A stretch of DNA of 64,000 nt from JAEZVV01 sp036652035 (GTDB taxonomy: Bacteria; Pseudomonadota; Gammaproteobacteria; Burkholderiales; Burkholderiaceae_F). This document shows positions 51,961 to 61,743 of this stretch, piece by piece. Where the stretch lies: the NCBI GenBank assembly GCA_036652035.1, contig JAVVWR010000001.1:62001-126000 (forward strand), given 5' to 3'. The notes under the pieces were generated by a model. That model worked only from the letters and a program-made list of their open reading frames with translations, had not been told where the DNA came from and made no database searches. The stretch's first letter is position 1; the number at the start of each line of letters is the position of its first letter. The translations under genes were made by a program, and so were the position numbers.

Positions 51961-52989
51961 TCAAACGTGGCCGAGCACCGGATGCGGCTGGTAGGGCGAT
52001 TCCAGCCGCGCCACGTCTTCCGCGCTGAGAGTCAGTTCCAGCGCAGCCACTGCCTGCTCAAGCTGCTCGACGCTGCTCACGCCAAGGATGGGAGCACTCA
52101 CGCCCGGGCGTGACGCGAGCCAGGCGTAGGCCAGGCTGGCGTTGCTCACGCCGCGCTCGGCCGCCAGCCGAGTGAGAGCGTCCACCACGGCGAAGTCATC
52201 GTCGCGGTAATAGAGCTTCTGAGCGATGTCGTCGGTCGCGGCGCGCGCGGTGGCGCCCGCAGCCTGATCGCCGCGCGCACGGTTTCCGGCCAGAAAACCA
52301 CGCGCCAAGGGGCTCCAGGGAATCACGCCGACACCGGTGTCGCGGCAGTACGGAATCATCTCCCGCTCTTCCTCGCGGTAGACCAGGTTGTAGTGGTTCT
52401 GCATCGAGATGAAGCGGGTCCAGCCGTTGCGCTGCGCCGCCGCCTGCAGCTTGGCGAACTGCCAGGTGTACATGCTCGAGGCGCCGATGTAGCGCGCCTT
52501 GCCGGCGCGGACCACGTCGTGCAGTGCCTCCATCGTTTCTTCGACCGGAACCGTGGGGTCGAAGCGGTGGATCTGGTAGAGGTCGACGTAGTCGAGCTTG
52601 AGCCGGGAGAGGCTGGCGTCGATCGCCGCCAGGATGTGTTTTCTTGAGAGGCCGCTGCTATTGGGCGTCACCGCCGGCTTGGGGCCGGGTGCGTTGCCGC
52701 CCTTGAAGGCGAGATCGACCGGGTAGAACACCTTGGTCGCCACCACCATCTCGTCGCGCCGGCCGTATTCGCGCAGCAGGCGTCCGGTGATCTCTTCGCT
52801 CACACCGGCCGAATACATGTCGGCGGTATCGAAGAAGTTGATGCCGAGCTCGATCGCCCGCCGCACCACCGGCCGCCCTTCTTCTTCGCTGCGAATCCAG
52901 GGCCGCCAGGCCGCGCTGCCCCAGGTCATCATGCCCAGCGCCAGGCGCGAAACCGTGAGCCCGCTGGCGCCCAAGTGCGTGGTCTGCAT
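51961..52989 (-). CDS. Aldo/keto reductase
   Basis: A NAD(P)H-dependent oxidoreductase of the aldo/keto reductase superfamily, 342 residues. Visible motifs are GINFFDTADMYSAGVSEE (catalytic Asp and Tyr), MVVATKVFY (Lys), and LDYVDLYQIHRFD (His), then the cofactor-binding C-terminal ILGVSSVEQLEQAV. The closest general type is the YajO/Tas-like group; the substrate cannot be told. It ends at the lipoprotein gene and starts directly after the small downstream protein gene. Confidence 0.93.
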   Translation of the reverse strand: MQTTHLGASGLTVSRLALGMMTWGSAAWRPWIRSEEEGRPVVRRAIELGINFFDTADMYSAGVSEEITGRLLREYGRRDEMVVATKVFYPVDLAFKGGNAPGPKPAVTPNSSGLSRKHILAAIDASLSRLKLDYVDLYQIHRFDPTVPVEETMEALHDVVRAGKARYIGASSMYTWQFAKLQAAAQRNGWTRFISMQNHYNLVYREEEREMIPYCRDTGVGVIPWSPLARGFLAGNRARGDQAAGATARAATDDIAQKLYYRDDDFAVVDALTRLAAERGVSNASLAYAWLASRPGVSAPILGVSSVEQLEQAVAALELTLSAEDVARLESPYQPHPVLGHV

Positions 52990-53268
52990 TCAGAGTCCCA
53001 GGATCCGGCCGAGCCAGGTCACGTAATAGTTGGTCGCCACCACGTCGTCGTAGATCTCGGGCTGGAGACGTTCCTGCAAACCTTCGAGGCCTTGCTTGAC
53101 AGCCGCAGGCTCGTCCGAGCCGAGAGCGATGCGCAATTGCTCGACTTCGGCGCGCAAGGTGGCCACATCGGCCGAGCCTTGCTTGAGCTTGGATAGATCG
53201 GTCTCGAGCTGATCGATCAGCGCCGCGACTTCGTCGTAATCAACCTGTTTGGGGATGCTGTCTGTCAT
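52990..53268 (-). CDS. Small coiled-coil protein of unknown function
   Basis: 92 residues starting MTDSIPKQVDYDEVAAL at 53268 after GGAGGCAGTA. The centre is a coiled-coil-like helix (LIDQLETDLSKLKQG, VATLRAEVEQLRIAL), and the end is YVTWLGRILGL. No signal peptide or domain is recognised. It lies 0 bp before the aldo/keto reductase start, so the two are probably co-transcribed. Confidence 0.75.
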   Translation of the reverse strand: MTDSIPKQVDYDEVAALIDQLETDLSKLKQGSADVATLRAEVEQLRIALGSDEPAAVKQGLEGLQERLQPEIYDDVVATNYYVTWLGRILGL

Positions 53269-53309
53269 TACTGCCTCCGCGGGAAGGTCCCGGTTAAGAC
53301 CACAGTGTA

Positions 53310-53519
53310 GGCAAAGGACAAGACGGCGCGCTTGGACCCAGGTCAGCCAATGCGCCGATCCGCGNNNNNNNNNNNNNNNNNNNNNNNNNNNNNNNNNNNN
53401 NNNNNNNNNNNNNNNNNNNNNNNNNNNNNNNNNNNNNNNNNNNNNNNNNNNNNNNNNNNNNNNNGGCAAAGGACAAGACGGCGCGCTTGGACCCAGGTCA
53501 GCCAATGCGCCGATCCGCG
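53310..53519. repeat. Identical 55-bp sequences on both sides of an assembly gap
   Basis: Bases 53310-53364 and 53465-53519 are the same 55 bases (beginning ggcaaaggacaagacggc and ending gccgatccgcg). The gap of 100 N lies exactly between them. A 55-base overlap equals a common assembler k-mer size, so this is most likely one contig end repeated in the other. No gene is seen from 53269 to 53583. Confidence 0.9.
53365..53464. other. Assembly gap (100 N) between the small protein gene and chpA
   Basis: Exactly 100 N in the intergenic region. The flanks are identical over 55 bases, so the gap is probably artificial and the true sequence has one copy. Confidence 0.95.
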
Positions 53520-53583
53520 TCGGTCTCCCTTTCCGGGAAAGCCACGCGCGGCCTGGCCTGGCGCCCAGCCGCGCGCCGGTCGA

Positions 53584-56500
53584 TCAGACCCGTTCGCGAT
53601 CGGCCATGTAGCGCTTGATCACGGCCAGCAGTTCCTCTTCCTGATAGGGCTTGCCGAGGTACTCGTTGACGCCCAGCTCGAAGGCCGTCGAACGATGCTT
53701 GTCGGCGGTGCGCGAGGTGATCATCACGATCGGAATGCCGGCGGTGGCACGGCTGCTGCGCACATGGCGGGTCAGATCGAAGCCGTCCATGCGCGGCATC
53801 TCGATATCGACCAGCAGGATGTCGGGCCGCACATCCTGCAGCTGGCGCAGGGCGTCGACGCCGTCCTTGGCGAGCAACACTTCCCAGCCCTGACGTTCGA
53901 GCAGGCGCTGAGTGACGCGGCGCACCGTGATCGAATCGTCAACCACCATCACGACCGGTGCCGCCGGCGCGGCCGGCTCCAGGCTGGCGACCGGCTCGAA
54001 GACCGGTGCGGGCTCCGGCGCCCGGGTGATGAACTGCACCGGGTTGATGATCAGAACCACCTCGCCGTTGCCAAGAATGGTCGCGCCAAGAATGCCGGCC
54101 AGGCGCGCCACCTGGGCGCCGACGTTCTTGACCACCACTTCCTGGTTGCTCGAAACATCGTCAACCGAGATCGCCAGGCGATCTTCGCCCGAGCGCACCA
54201 GCACCACCGGGATCGGTTTATGCGGCAGCGGCCCCACCTCGTCGTCGATGAGCTGGGCCAAGGGCCGCAACACCACCGGACCGGCCGGCGGCAGATCGAT
54301 CACGCCCTCGGCCAGCGACTGCTCCAGCAACATCGGCCGCAGGCGGCGCACCTGCTCGACCATCGCCGCCGGAATCGCCCAGCGGCGCTGCCCCACGGTC
54401 GCCAGCACCACCTGGGTGACGGCCAGCGTGAGCGGCAGGTAGAGCGTGAAGCGGGTACCGCGGCCGGCATCGCTCGCGACCGTGACGCGGCCGCCAAAGC
54501 TCGCCAGCTCGGAGCGCACCACGTCCATGCCGACACCACGACCGGCCAGCTCGGTGATCTCGTCAACCGTGGTGAAGCCGGGCGCGAAAATCAGATCCAT
54601 CAGCTCGCGCTCGCTGAGTTCCTGACCGGCGGCCACCACGCCGCGCGCGGCCGCGCGCTCGCGGATGCGGTCGAGCGCCAAGCCCGCGCCATCGTCGGCA
54701 AAGGTGACGATGATTTCGTTGCCTTCCTGCCGCACCTCGATCTTGAGTTCGCCGAGCTCGGGCTTGCCCGCCTGCTCGCGCGCGGCCGGCCGTTCGACCC
54801 CGTGGACGATCGCATTGCGCACCAGGTGTTCGAAGGGCGCGGCCATGCGCTCCAGCACCCCGCGGTCGATTTCGGTCGCGCCGCCGCGAATTTCAAGATG
54901 GACCCGCTTGTCGAGCTCCTTGGCGGTCTGGCGGGCGACCCGGTAAAGCCGCTCGGACACATTGGAAAAAGGGACCAGGCGAACCCGCATCAGCTGCTGC
55001 TGCAGGTCGCGCGTCAGGCGCGACTGGCTCACCAGGTCGTGTTCGGCCATTTGCAGGCCCTTGACCATGTTGCCGTGAACCAGGGCCACGTCTTCGACCG
55101 ATTCGGCGAGCAGCCGGGTGAGCTCCTGCAGACGGGTGAAGCGGTCGAACTCAAGCGGATCGAAGTTCTCGGACTCGCGCGACAGGTGTTCGCCGCGCGC
55201 CGAGATCTGCGCTTCGGCCTGGATGCTGACCTCGCGCAACTGGCCGCGCAGGCGGGCGATGTTCTCGGTCAGGTCGGTGAGCGAGGCGCGCATCGTGCCC
55301 ACCTCGTTCTCGAGCTTGGAGCGGGCAATCGCCACCTCGCCCGCCTGATCGACCAGCCGGTCGAGCACATCGGCGCGCACCCGGATGAAGGAGGCCGCCG
55401 CGGCGGGCGCCGCGAGCTCGACCACGCCGCTGGCGGCCGGCTCGGCTGCCAGCGCCGGCTCGCCGCTCACCGCCGTCACACCGTCGGCCACCGGAGCGAT
55501 GGGCGCTACCGGGGCCGGAATCTGGAGCGCGTCAAAAAGCTGGAGCGCGCGGTCGTACTGCGTCTGGAGTTGATCGACAACCTCGGCCGGCACCCGGCCC
55601 GCCAAGATCGAGTTCTCGATCCGGGTTTCCATCGCGTGGACCAGCTCGCCCAGGCGCATCGCCCCCGCCATCCGTGCCGATCCCTTGACCGTGTGCAGGC
55701 GTCGCATCAGGGCCCGCGCCACCTCGCGGTTGTCGGGGTCCTCGCTCAAGGCGCGCAGGTCGGCGCCGATCGCGGGCAGTTGCTCGTGGCTCTCGACCAC
55801 AAAGATATCGAGCAGTTCAGGATCGATCTCGTCACGCAGCTTGCTGTCGGCGTCGTCAAGTTCGAGCGGCGGAGCATCGATCGCCACCCGCTCGGCGGAA
55901 TCGAGCCCGGTCAGTGGCAGGGGCGCGGGTTCGATCAAGGCCAAAGAGCCGAAGTCACCGAAATCGTCGAGATCGGTCAAGGCCAGCGCCGCGTCAACCT
56001 GGCTGAACGCGACGTCATCGAGCGCCGGCGCGGCTTCGATCTCGAAAGTCTCGAACTCCTCGGGCGCAGCCAGGCTTTCGTTGGCGGGCTCCCCCACCTC
56101 AAGGTGTTCGGCCAGAGCGCCGTCGGCCGTGAGCGGCGGCATGCCCGCTTCGACCGCCGGCTCGCCCTCGGCGTGCAGCGCGGCGTGCGCCCGCACCTGG
56201 ATCAGCAGGTCGTGCACGGCCGCGGCCTCGAGCGGGGCTTCGTCCGGGTACACGCCGGCGGAGAACTGGTGAAGCATGCCGCGCATGCGGTCGGTCACGC
56301 GCTCGAGCGTGTCGAACTGCGGCGGTGCGAACTCGAAGTGACGGCTCGGCCCGAGGATCGACAGCTCGTGCATCAAATCGTCAAGCGGACCGGCAATCGA
56401 AAGCACCGGCCCCAGGCCGACGGTGGCCGTGATTCCCGCGAGCGAATGCGCCCGCCGCGCCGATTGCGCCGTCACGCTGCGACCAGGCTCGTAGCGCCAC

Positions 56501-59292
56501 TCGGCCATGTCCTGCGCCAACACGCGCATGCATTCATCGGCCTCGGTCAGGAACACCGAATACAGACCATGGCTGATCTCGAGCGGGCCGATGCGGCGCA
56601 CTTCCTCGCGCCGCGGCTCCTCGAGCAGCGCCGGCAAGGATTCCTCGGGCAGCTCGCCGGGCGCCGCCGCCGCGGTGGCGATCGAAGCGTCGAGATCGTC
56701 AAAGTTGAAATCGGGCAGCTCGCTGTCTTCGGCCGATTCGCTCGGCACCGGAGCGGAGACGGAAACGAGCTCGGTCTCAAGCCGGAAAGCACCGCCTTCG
56801 CGCACGCGGCTCGCGGCCAGGACCAGCGGCTCGAAGTCAAGCGCAGCCGCCGGGTTGCTCTCGATCGCATCGACCCAGCCGGCCATCACATGGCGCGCCG
56901 CCACCGCCAGCTGGATCAGATCGTCGGTCGCGGGGCGCTCTTGCGCCAGCCACAGGTTGAAACACTGTTCGGCCGCCCACGCACCTTCGCCGAACGGCTT
57001 CAAACCCACCATCCGGCTCGATCCCTTGAGCGTATGGAAGGCACGTCGAACGTTGGTGATGGTGGTCTTGTCCGACGGGTGCCGGCGCATCTCGGCCAGC
57101 TCGCCGTCGATGGTCTCGAGTACCTCGCGCGCTTCCTCGACAAAAATCGCCAACAGTTCGAGGTCGGCGGCCGCCTGGGTCGCGGGCAAGGGCGCCGACG
57201 GCGTCACGGCGTCGGCGCCCGCCGTGGGCGCGAACAGGGCAAGGAGTTGCGCCGCCACCTCGAGACCGGCGCCATCGCGCAGGCGGGCCAGCAGGGGCTG
57301 AGCACGGACTGCCAGCGTCTTGAGGGCGGCGTCGTCGAGAATCTCTGCTTCCTGCGCCAGCAGCGGCAGCAAGCGGCCGAGTTCGCCCAGCGCGGCGGTT
57401 TGCGCCGCGGCGTCGGGAAAGCCGGCGAGCGTGAACGCGGCGGATTCGGCCGCCGCGCGGTTGGCGCGTGCGACGGATTCGACGTTGTCGGGCGCGGCCA
57501 CCCCGTCATTGGCCGGCTCGACCGCGACGGTTTCCGGCGCCGGCAGCAATTCGTCGTCGGGCGCGGCGAGCTTGGCCGCCGGCACACCGATCGCCGCTGA
57601 AAACGCACCGTCATCGGCGCCAAACTGGAAGACCCCCGCCGGACGCTGCGCTCCCTCACGCAATTCTTCGACAAAAAATCCCAGAGCCCCCAGGCTTTGC
57701 GCCACGCGATCAAACGCCGCGGACTCGGCCACGGACTGCGGGTCGCACCAGCGCCGCACCGCCGCCTGCGCCTCGCGCAGCGCCGCGACCGGCGCTGCGT
57801 GGCCAAGCACGGCGAGAGCGCCGGCGATCTGATCGAATTGCGAGTCGGTCGCCGCCAGATCGGCGCGGCCGGCCGCCGGGTCGCGGAAGAAGGCGTCAAG
57901 CCGCTGCTCGATCTCGCGCAGCAGGGTCTGGGTTTCAGCGACCAGACTCGCGAGCGCGGAACGGTCCTGCTCGCGCCGCGCCAGCTCGGAGAGCCAGGGC
58001 AGCGTGTCGGCCAGCGCCTGGCCGCTCGCGGCCGCGTGCAGGCGTTGCGCCATCGCCACCGCGCGCGGGGCGTAATCCGGATCGAGCTGCGGCAAGGCCG
58101 CGATGCCGAGGTCGATAAAGAGCATCGCCTGGGCGAGTTCGAGCGCCAGCGTCTCGCGGGCGGCCTCGGGCAGACCCGGCCAGGTCGCCGCAGCCGCGTT
58201 GACGGCGGCAATCACCTCGGCCACCGGAGCGGCATCGAGCCGCGCCGCGGCACTCGCGGCCAACTTCATCTCGTGCTGGAACGCAGCCACCGTGCCGACG
58301 CCCTCGACCAGGGCCGACCAGGCGCTCTTGGCTGTGGCGATGGCCTCGGCCAGCTGTTCGGTGGCGCGGGCGTCACGCGGCGTCAGCGTGGGGGTTTCGA
58401 AGTCCGGCGGGATCAGGCTGTCGAGCGCGTAGAGCGAGCGCACCTCGGCCACCCGCGGCAAGGCCGGATCGGCGCGGCCGACAAAAAACAAGGTGTCGAC
58501 CATCAGCCGTTCGGCCACCGCGCCGCTGCCTTCGATCATTCGGCGCAGCTGCAGGTTGATCCGGGCGAGCAGTCGCTTCACGTCGAGATCGACGGCCAGG
58601 CCGCCCTCGGCGAGCGCTTCGAGCAGGGCGTGGGTGACCCACCAGAAGCTGCGCGCCAGCCCGCGCTGCGGCATGTATTCGAGATCCTCGAGCGCATCCT
58701 GCATCTGGCGGCGCGGTGACGGATCTTGCGGATTGCGCAGGAAACCCAGCAGACCGGACTCGAAACGCGAACGCCGCACCCGCAATTCGTCGGTGGTGAG
58801 GCCGCGCGGCTGCACCTGGTGAAACGGCGGGCGCCGGGTGAGATCGGGGAACAACAGATCGGCGGCCTGGGCACGCGCACCCGGGGTCAGCGCCTGAACG
58901 TCGCGGAAGTAAGGAAAGAGCAGCAGTGGCTGGTTGGCGCGACCCGCGAGCAATCCTTCCAGATACGCAATGATGCCGATCAGGGCACGATCGATGGAGC
59001 GCACCGAACTCGCCGTGCACAGCTCGGGCTCGTCTTCGTAGCGGCGCAGGATCTGTTCGACCGCGTCGGCCACCAGCGCCACCCCGCGCAGATCGAGCAG
59101 CTGCAAGGCTCCGTTGGCTTGATGCACACGGTCACGCGCGCGCCGCAACCGTTCGATGTCGCGGCGATCGCCCAGGAACTCTTCGCTCGCCTTCGCGGCG
59201 GCCGCCAGCGAATTGCGAATCTCGCCGATCACCCACGCGAGCGGGGCGATGTTGGCGGCGGGGGCCATGGGGCTGTCGGTGCTCTCAATCAT
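53584..59292 (-). CDS. chpA: Type IV pilus chemosensory hybrid kinase ChpA (PilL)
   Basis: Very large CheA-type kinase of the Pil-Chp system, about 1902 residues. It has several N-terminal Hpt-like units: VHQANGALQLLDL, RRAFHTLKGSSRMVG, RRAHSLAGITATVG and RRLHTVKGSARMAG carry candidate His sites. The kinase ATPase follows (FEHLVRNAIVHGVE, FADDGAGLALDRI, GRGVGMDVVRSEL), then a CheW-like domain and a C-terminal receiver (VMVVDDSITVRRV, DILLVDIEMPRMDGF). ATG at 59292 is preferred because GAGAGG lies just before it. It follows pilJ with a hairpin between. Confidence 0.95.
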   Translation of the reverse strand: MIESTDSPMAPAANIAPLAWVIGEIRNSLAAAAKASEEFLGDRRDIERLRRARDRVHQANGALQLLDLRGVALVADAVEQILRRYEDEPELCTASSVRSIDRALIGIIAYLEGLLAGRANQPLLLFPYFRDVQALTPGARAQAADLLFPDLTRRPPFHQVQPRGLTTDELRVRRSRFESGLLGFLRNPQDPSPRRQMQDALEDLEYMPQRGLARSFWWVTHALLEALAEGGLAVDLDVKRLLARINLQLRRMIEGSGAVAERLMVDTLFFVGRADPALPRVAEVRSLYALDSLIPPDFETPTLTPRDARATEQLAEAIATAKSAWSALVEGVGTVAAFQHEMKLAASAAARLDAAPVAEVIAAVNAAAATWPGLPEAARETLALELAQAMLFIDLGIAALPQLDPDYAPRAVAMAQRLHAAASGQALADTLPWLSELARREQDRSALASLVAETQTLLREIEQRLDAFFRDPAAGRADLAATDSQFDQIAGALAVLGHAAPVAALREAQAAVRRWCDPQSVAESAAFDRVAQSLGALGFFVEELREGAQRPAGVFQFGADDGAFSAAIGVPAAKLAAPDDELLPAPETVAVEPANDGVAAPDNVESVARANRAAAESAAFTLAGFPDAAAQTAALGELGRLLPLLAQEAEILDDAALKTLAVRAQPLLARLRDGAGLEVAAQLLALFAPTAGADAVTPSAPLPATQAAADLELLAIFVEEAREVLETIDGELAEMRRHPSDKTTITNVRRAFHTLKGSSRMVGLKPFGEGAWAAEQCFNLWLAQERPATDDLIQLAVAARHVMAGWVDAIESNPAAALDFEPLVLAASRVREGGAFRLETELVSVSAPVPSESAEDSELPDFNFDDLDASIATAAAAPGELPEESLPALLEEPRREEVRRIGPLEISHGLYSVFLTEADECMRVLAQDMAEWRYEPGRSVTAQSARRAHSLAGITATVGLGPVLSIAGPLDDLMHELSILGPSRHFEFAPPQFDTLERVTDRMRGMLHQFSAGVYPDEAPLEAAAVHDLLIQVRAHAALHAEGEPAVEAGMPPLTADGALAEHLEVGEPANESLAAPEEFETFEIEAAPALDDVAFSQVDAALALTDLDDFGDFGSLALIEPAPLPLTGLDSAERVAIDAPPLELDDADSKLRDEIDPELLDIFVVESHEQLPAIGADLRALSEDPDNREVARALMRRLHTVKGSARMAGAMRLGELVHAMETRIENSILAGRVPAEVVDQLQTQYDRALQLFDALQIPAPVAPIAPVADGVTAVSGEPALAAEPAASGVVELAAPAAAASFIRVRADVLDRLVDQAGEVAIARSKLENEVGTMRASLTDLTENIARLRGQLREVSIQAEAQISARGEHLSRESENFDPLEFDRFTRLQELTRLLAESVEDVALVHGNMVKGLQMAEHDLVSQSRLTRDLQQQLMRVRLVPFSNVSERLYRVARQTAKELDKRVHLEIRGGATEIDRGVLERMAAPFEHLVRNAIVHGVERPAAREQAGKPELGELKIEVRQEGNEIIVTFADDGAGLALDRIRERAAARGVVAAGQELSERELMDLIFAPGFTTVDEITELAGRGVGMDVVRSELASFGGRVTVASDAGRGTRFTLYLPLTLAVTQVVLATVGQRRWAIPAAMVEQVRRLRPMLLEQSLAEGVIDLPPAGPVVLRPLAQLIDDEVGPLPHKPIPVVLVRSGEDRLAISVDDVSSNQEVVVKNVGAQVARLAGILGATILGNGEVVLIINPVQFITRAPEPAPVFEPVASLEPAAPAAPVVMVVDDSITVRRVTQRLLERQGWEVLLAKDGVDALRQLQDVRPDILLVDIEMPRMDGFDLTRHVRSSRATAGIPIVMITSRTADKHRSTAFELGVNEYLGKPYQEEELLAVIKRYMADRERV

Positions 59293-59343
59293 GCTTGCCT
59301 CTCGGGCCGGCAGCGACACTTGCGCCGCCAACCGTGATGCGCA

Positions 59344-59366
59344 CGCGCCGGGCAGGTCCCGGCGCG
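59344..59366 (-). other. Intercistronic hairpin between pilJ and chpA
   Basis: Perfect 9-bp stem CGCGCCGGG/CCCGGCGCG with a 5-base loop and no T-run. It could be an mRNA processing or stabilising element in the pilJ-chpA transcript rather than a terminator. Confidence 0.5.
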
Positions 59367-59431
59367 CTCTGATGTTTCTATCGGCGTTGGGCCGGGTTCA
59401 CTGTGCGTCACGCCCGGCACCTCGCTGCTCT

Positions 59432-61666
59432 TTAACCGACGCGGAATCGCGCGACCGAGGCCTTGAGCTCGCGCGCCAGCGTGGTCAGCTGGCCGATCGA
59501 CTGCGCCGTCTGGCGCGTGCCCTGCGAGGTCTGTTCGGTCACCGCCAAAATCCGCTCAATCGACTGCGCCACCCCGCCCGCGCTCTGCGCCTGGTCGTTG
59601 GTGGTCACCGCGATCCGTTCAATCAGCTCGGACAGCTGGCGCGAGACGCTGCCGATGTCGGTCAGGGCGGTGCCGGCGGCGTCCGAGAGCTTGGCGCCTT
59701 CAACCACGCCTTGCGTGCTCTTTTCCATGGCCGCGACCGCATCCTGGGTGTCGGTCTGAATCGTCCGCACCAGCGCGCCGATCTGCTTGGCCGCTTCGGC
59801 CGAGCGGTCGGCCAGGCGCTGCACTTCTTCTGCCACGACCGAGAAGCCGCGCCCGGCTTCGCCCGCGCTCGCGGCCTGGATCGCCGCGTTCAGGGCGAGC
59901 ACGTTGGTCTGCTCGGTAATGTCGGTGATCAGCTCGACGATCTCGCCAATTTCCTGCGAACTCTCGCCCAGACGCTTGATGCGCTTGGCGGTTTCCTGAA
60001 TCTGTTCGCGGATCTCGTTCATGCCGGCGATCTGGTCGGCCACCGCGCCCTGGCCGCGCTCGGCTGCGTCGACCGAGGTCCGCGCCACCTTGGCCGATTC
60101 GCCCGCGCTCTGGGACACGTCATTGATCTGGGAGGCCATTTTCAGGACCTTCTCGCCGGTGTCCTTGATCTCGCGCGACTGCGCCTCAGAAGCCGCCAGC
60201 AGCCGGGTGGCGATGTCGCGCGCCTGGCTCGATGCGGTATTGACCTGCTCGGCGGTGTTGTTGATCCGGCCCACCAGCGCGCGCAGCTCTTCGACGGTGT
60301 AGTTGACCGAGTCGGCAATGGCGCCCGTGATGTCTTCACTCACGGTGGCTTGCACGGTGAGGTTGCCGTCGGCCACTTCCTGCAGTTCGTTCATCAGGCG
60401 AAGAATCGCGGCCTGGTTCTGTTCGTTGGCGCGCTTGGCGTCCTGTTCGAGCTTTTCGGCCTGGTTTTTCCGCGATTCGGCGTCGCGGGTGCGGCCGCGC
60501 GAGTCGGCCAGCAGGACCTGGAAAATCGCGAACATGCTGGCCAGCGCCAGCAGGGCGAAGACGATCATCACGACGAGCGCGATGCTGCGCGTCGCCTGCT
60601 CGGCCTGATACAGGCTTTGCAGCGTGCCGACCTGCTGACGCAGGCTCTCGGCGTCGCCCAGGATCGCAAGTTCAGCCTGCTTGGACTGCACCACCTGTTG
60701 CATCCCCGGCAGAGCGGCGGCAACGTCTTTCTGGAAGCTGTTGTAGAAGCGGAGCAGGTCTTGCAGGCGGGCGCGCGCCTCGGTGTCGCCCACCGCTGCA
60801 ATGCGCAACGACTCGCTGCCCGTGAGCAGCGCCTGGATCAGATCGCGAAACTGGTTGACGTCGCGACCGAGCTGCAGAGCGGCTTCGTTGCTGGCGACGT
60901 TGCCCGACACCAGCGCGTTGGCGGTGCGGCCAATGCGTTGCGTGATGACGGCCAGCTGACCGGCCACCATGCCTTCGCGGCCGCCGATTCGAGTGACGAT
61001 GATCTCGTCGGTCAGCAAGGAGAGCCGCGGAATCGCCTCGTTGATGGTCTTGAGCACCACGCCAAACGCGGACAAGGATTTTTCGTTGGCGATGATGGCC
61101 GAGGCCGCCGATTCGGTTGCGCGCCAGCGTTCGGTGAGTTTGGCCAGCGGGTCCTGAATCGCCGACGATGAGGCCGACAGGCCGCGAATCGGATCGCCAT
61201 TGGCGAGCGCATCAAGGTTGCCGGCGATCGCGTCGCGGCTTTCGCGCAATTCGACAAAGGCGGCCGGATTGCCCTGCATCGCATAAGGCGCGGCCTTGGC
61301 CAGACGCTGGGTATGCATCAGCGTGTCGCCGACGATCTCAGTCTGGAGCGTGCCGTTGCTTGCCATCCGGGTGTCGATCACGAGCGTGCCGACCACAATC
61401 ACCAGGCTCGCACCGAGCAGCGTCGCCAGCACCTTCACCTGAGCGGCAAGCGGCTTGGTGCCGATGCCAGGCAGCTTCCAGTGGAGCACGCGCTCGATCC
61501 AGGCCGATTGGCCGGTCACCGGCGGCACCGGTTTGGCGGCCGACCGCGGCGTGCGAGTGACGGAAGCCGCGTCCTCGGCCCGCTCGGAAGGACGGGAATC
61601 GGTTGCTGAGACGGGCTGCGGCGGGCGGGCTGCCTGCTTGGTCCGGAAATCAAAGCTGAAAGGCAT
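59432..61666 (-). CDS. pilJ: Type IV pilus chemoreceptor PilJ
   Basis: PilJ is the methyl-accepting-type transducer of the pilus system. 744 residues: cytoplasmic tail, membrane helix (KVLATLLGASLVIVVGTLVI), a large periplasmic region with two PilJ-type modules, a second helix (SIALVVMIVFALLALASMFAI), HAMP-like linker, and a signalling domain with the tip ITEQTNVLALNAAIQAASAG. No CheR-docking pentapeptide is present at the end (FRVG). It lies between pilI and chpA. Confidence 0.95.
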   Translation of the reverse strand: MPFSFDFRTKQAARPPQPVSATDSRPSERAEDAASVTRTPRSAAKPVPPVTGQSAWIERVLHWKLPGIGTKPLAAQVKVLATLLGASLVIVVGTLVIDTRMASNGTLQTEIVGDTLMHTQRLAKAAPYAMQGNPAAFVELRESRDAIAGNLDALANGDPIRGLSASSSAIQDPLAKLTERWRATESAASAIIANEKSLSAFGVVLKTINEAIPRLSLLTDEIIVTRIGGREGMVAGQLAVITQRIGRTANALVSGNVASNEAALQLGRDVNQFRDLIQALLTGSESLRIAAVGDTEARARLQDLLRFYNSFQKDVAAALPGMQQVVQSKQAELAILGDAESLRQQVGTLQSLYQAEQATRSIALVVMIVFALLALASMFAIFQVLLADSRGRTRDAESRKNQAEKLEQDAKRANEQNQAAILRLMNELQEVADGNLTVQATVSEDITGAIADSVNYTVEELRALVGRINNTAEQVNTASSQARDIATRLLAASEAQSREIKDTGEKVLKMASQINDVSQSAGESAKVARTSVDAAERGQGAVADQIAGMNEIREQIQETAKRIKRLGESSQEIGEIVELITDITEQTNVLALNAAIQAASAGEAGRGFSVVAEEVQRLADRSAEAAKQIGALVRTIQTDTQDAVAAMEKSTQGVVEGAKLSDAAGTALTDIGSVSRQLSELIERIAVTTNDQAQSAGGVAQSIERILAVTEQTSQGTRQTAQSIGQLTTLARELKASVARFRVG

Positions 61667-61743
61667 TTCTCTTCTCCGCCACTACCGTGGACCGCGGACG
61701 CGCCGGGCGCGGCCATCGTGTTGTTTGACTGCCCGATGGCGCG

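Noticed and set aside
53332..57600. A 1422-residue plus-strand reading frame opposite chpA, running through the gap
   Set aside because: It is the antisense of a clear ChpA gene, rich in Arg/His/Gly as expected for a GC-rich shadow, and its length depends on reading through N.
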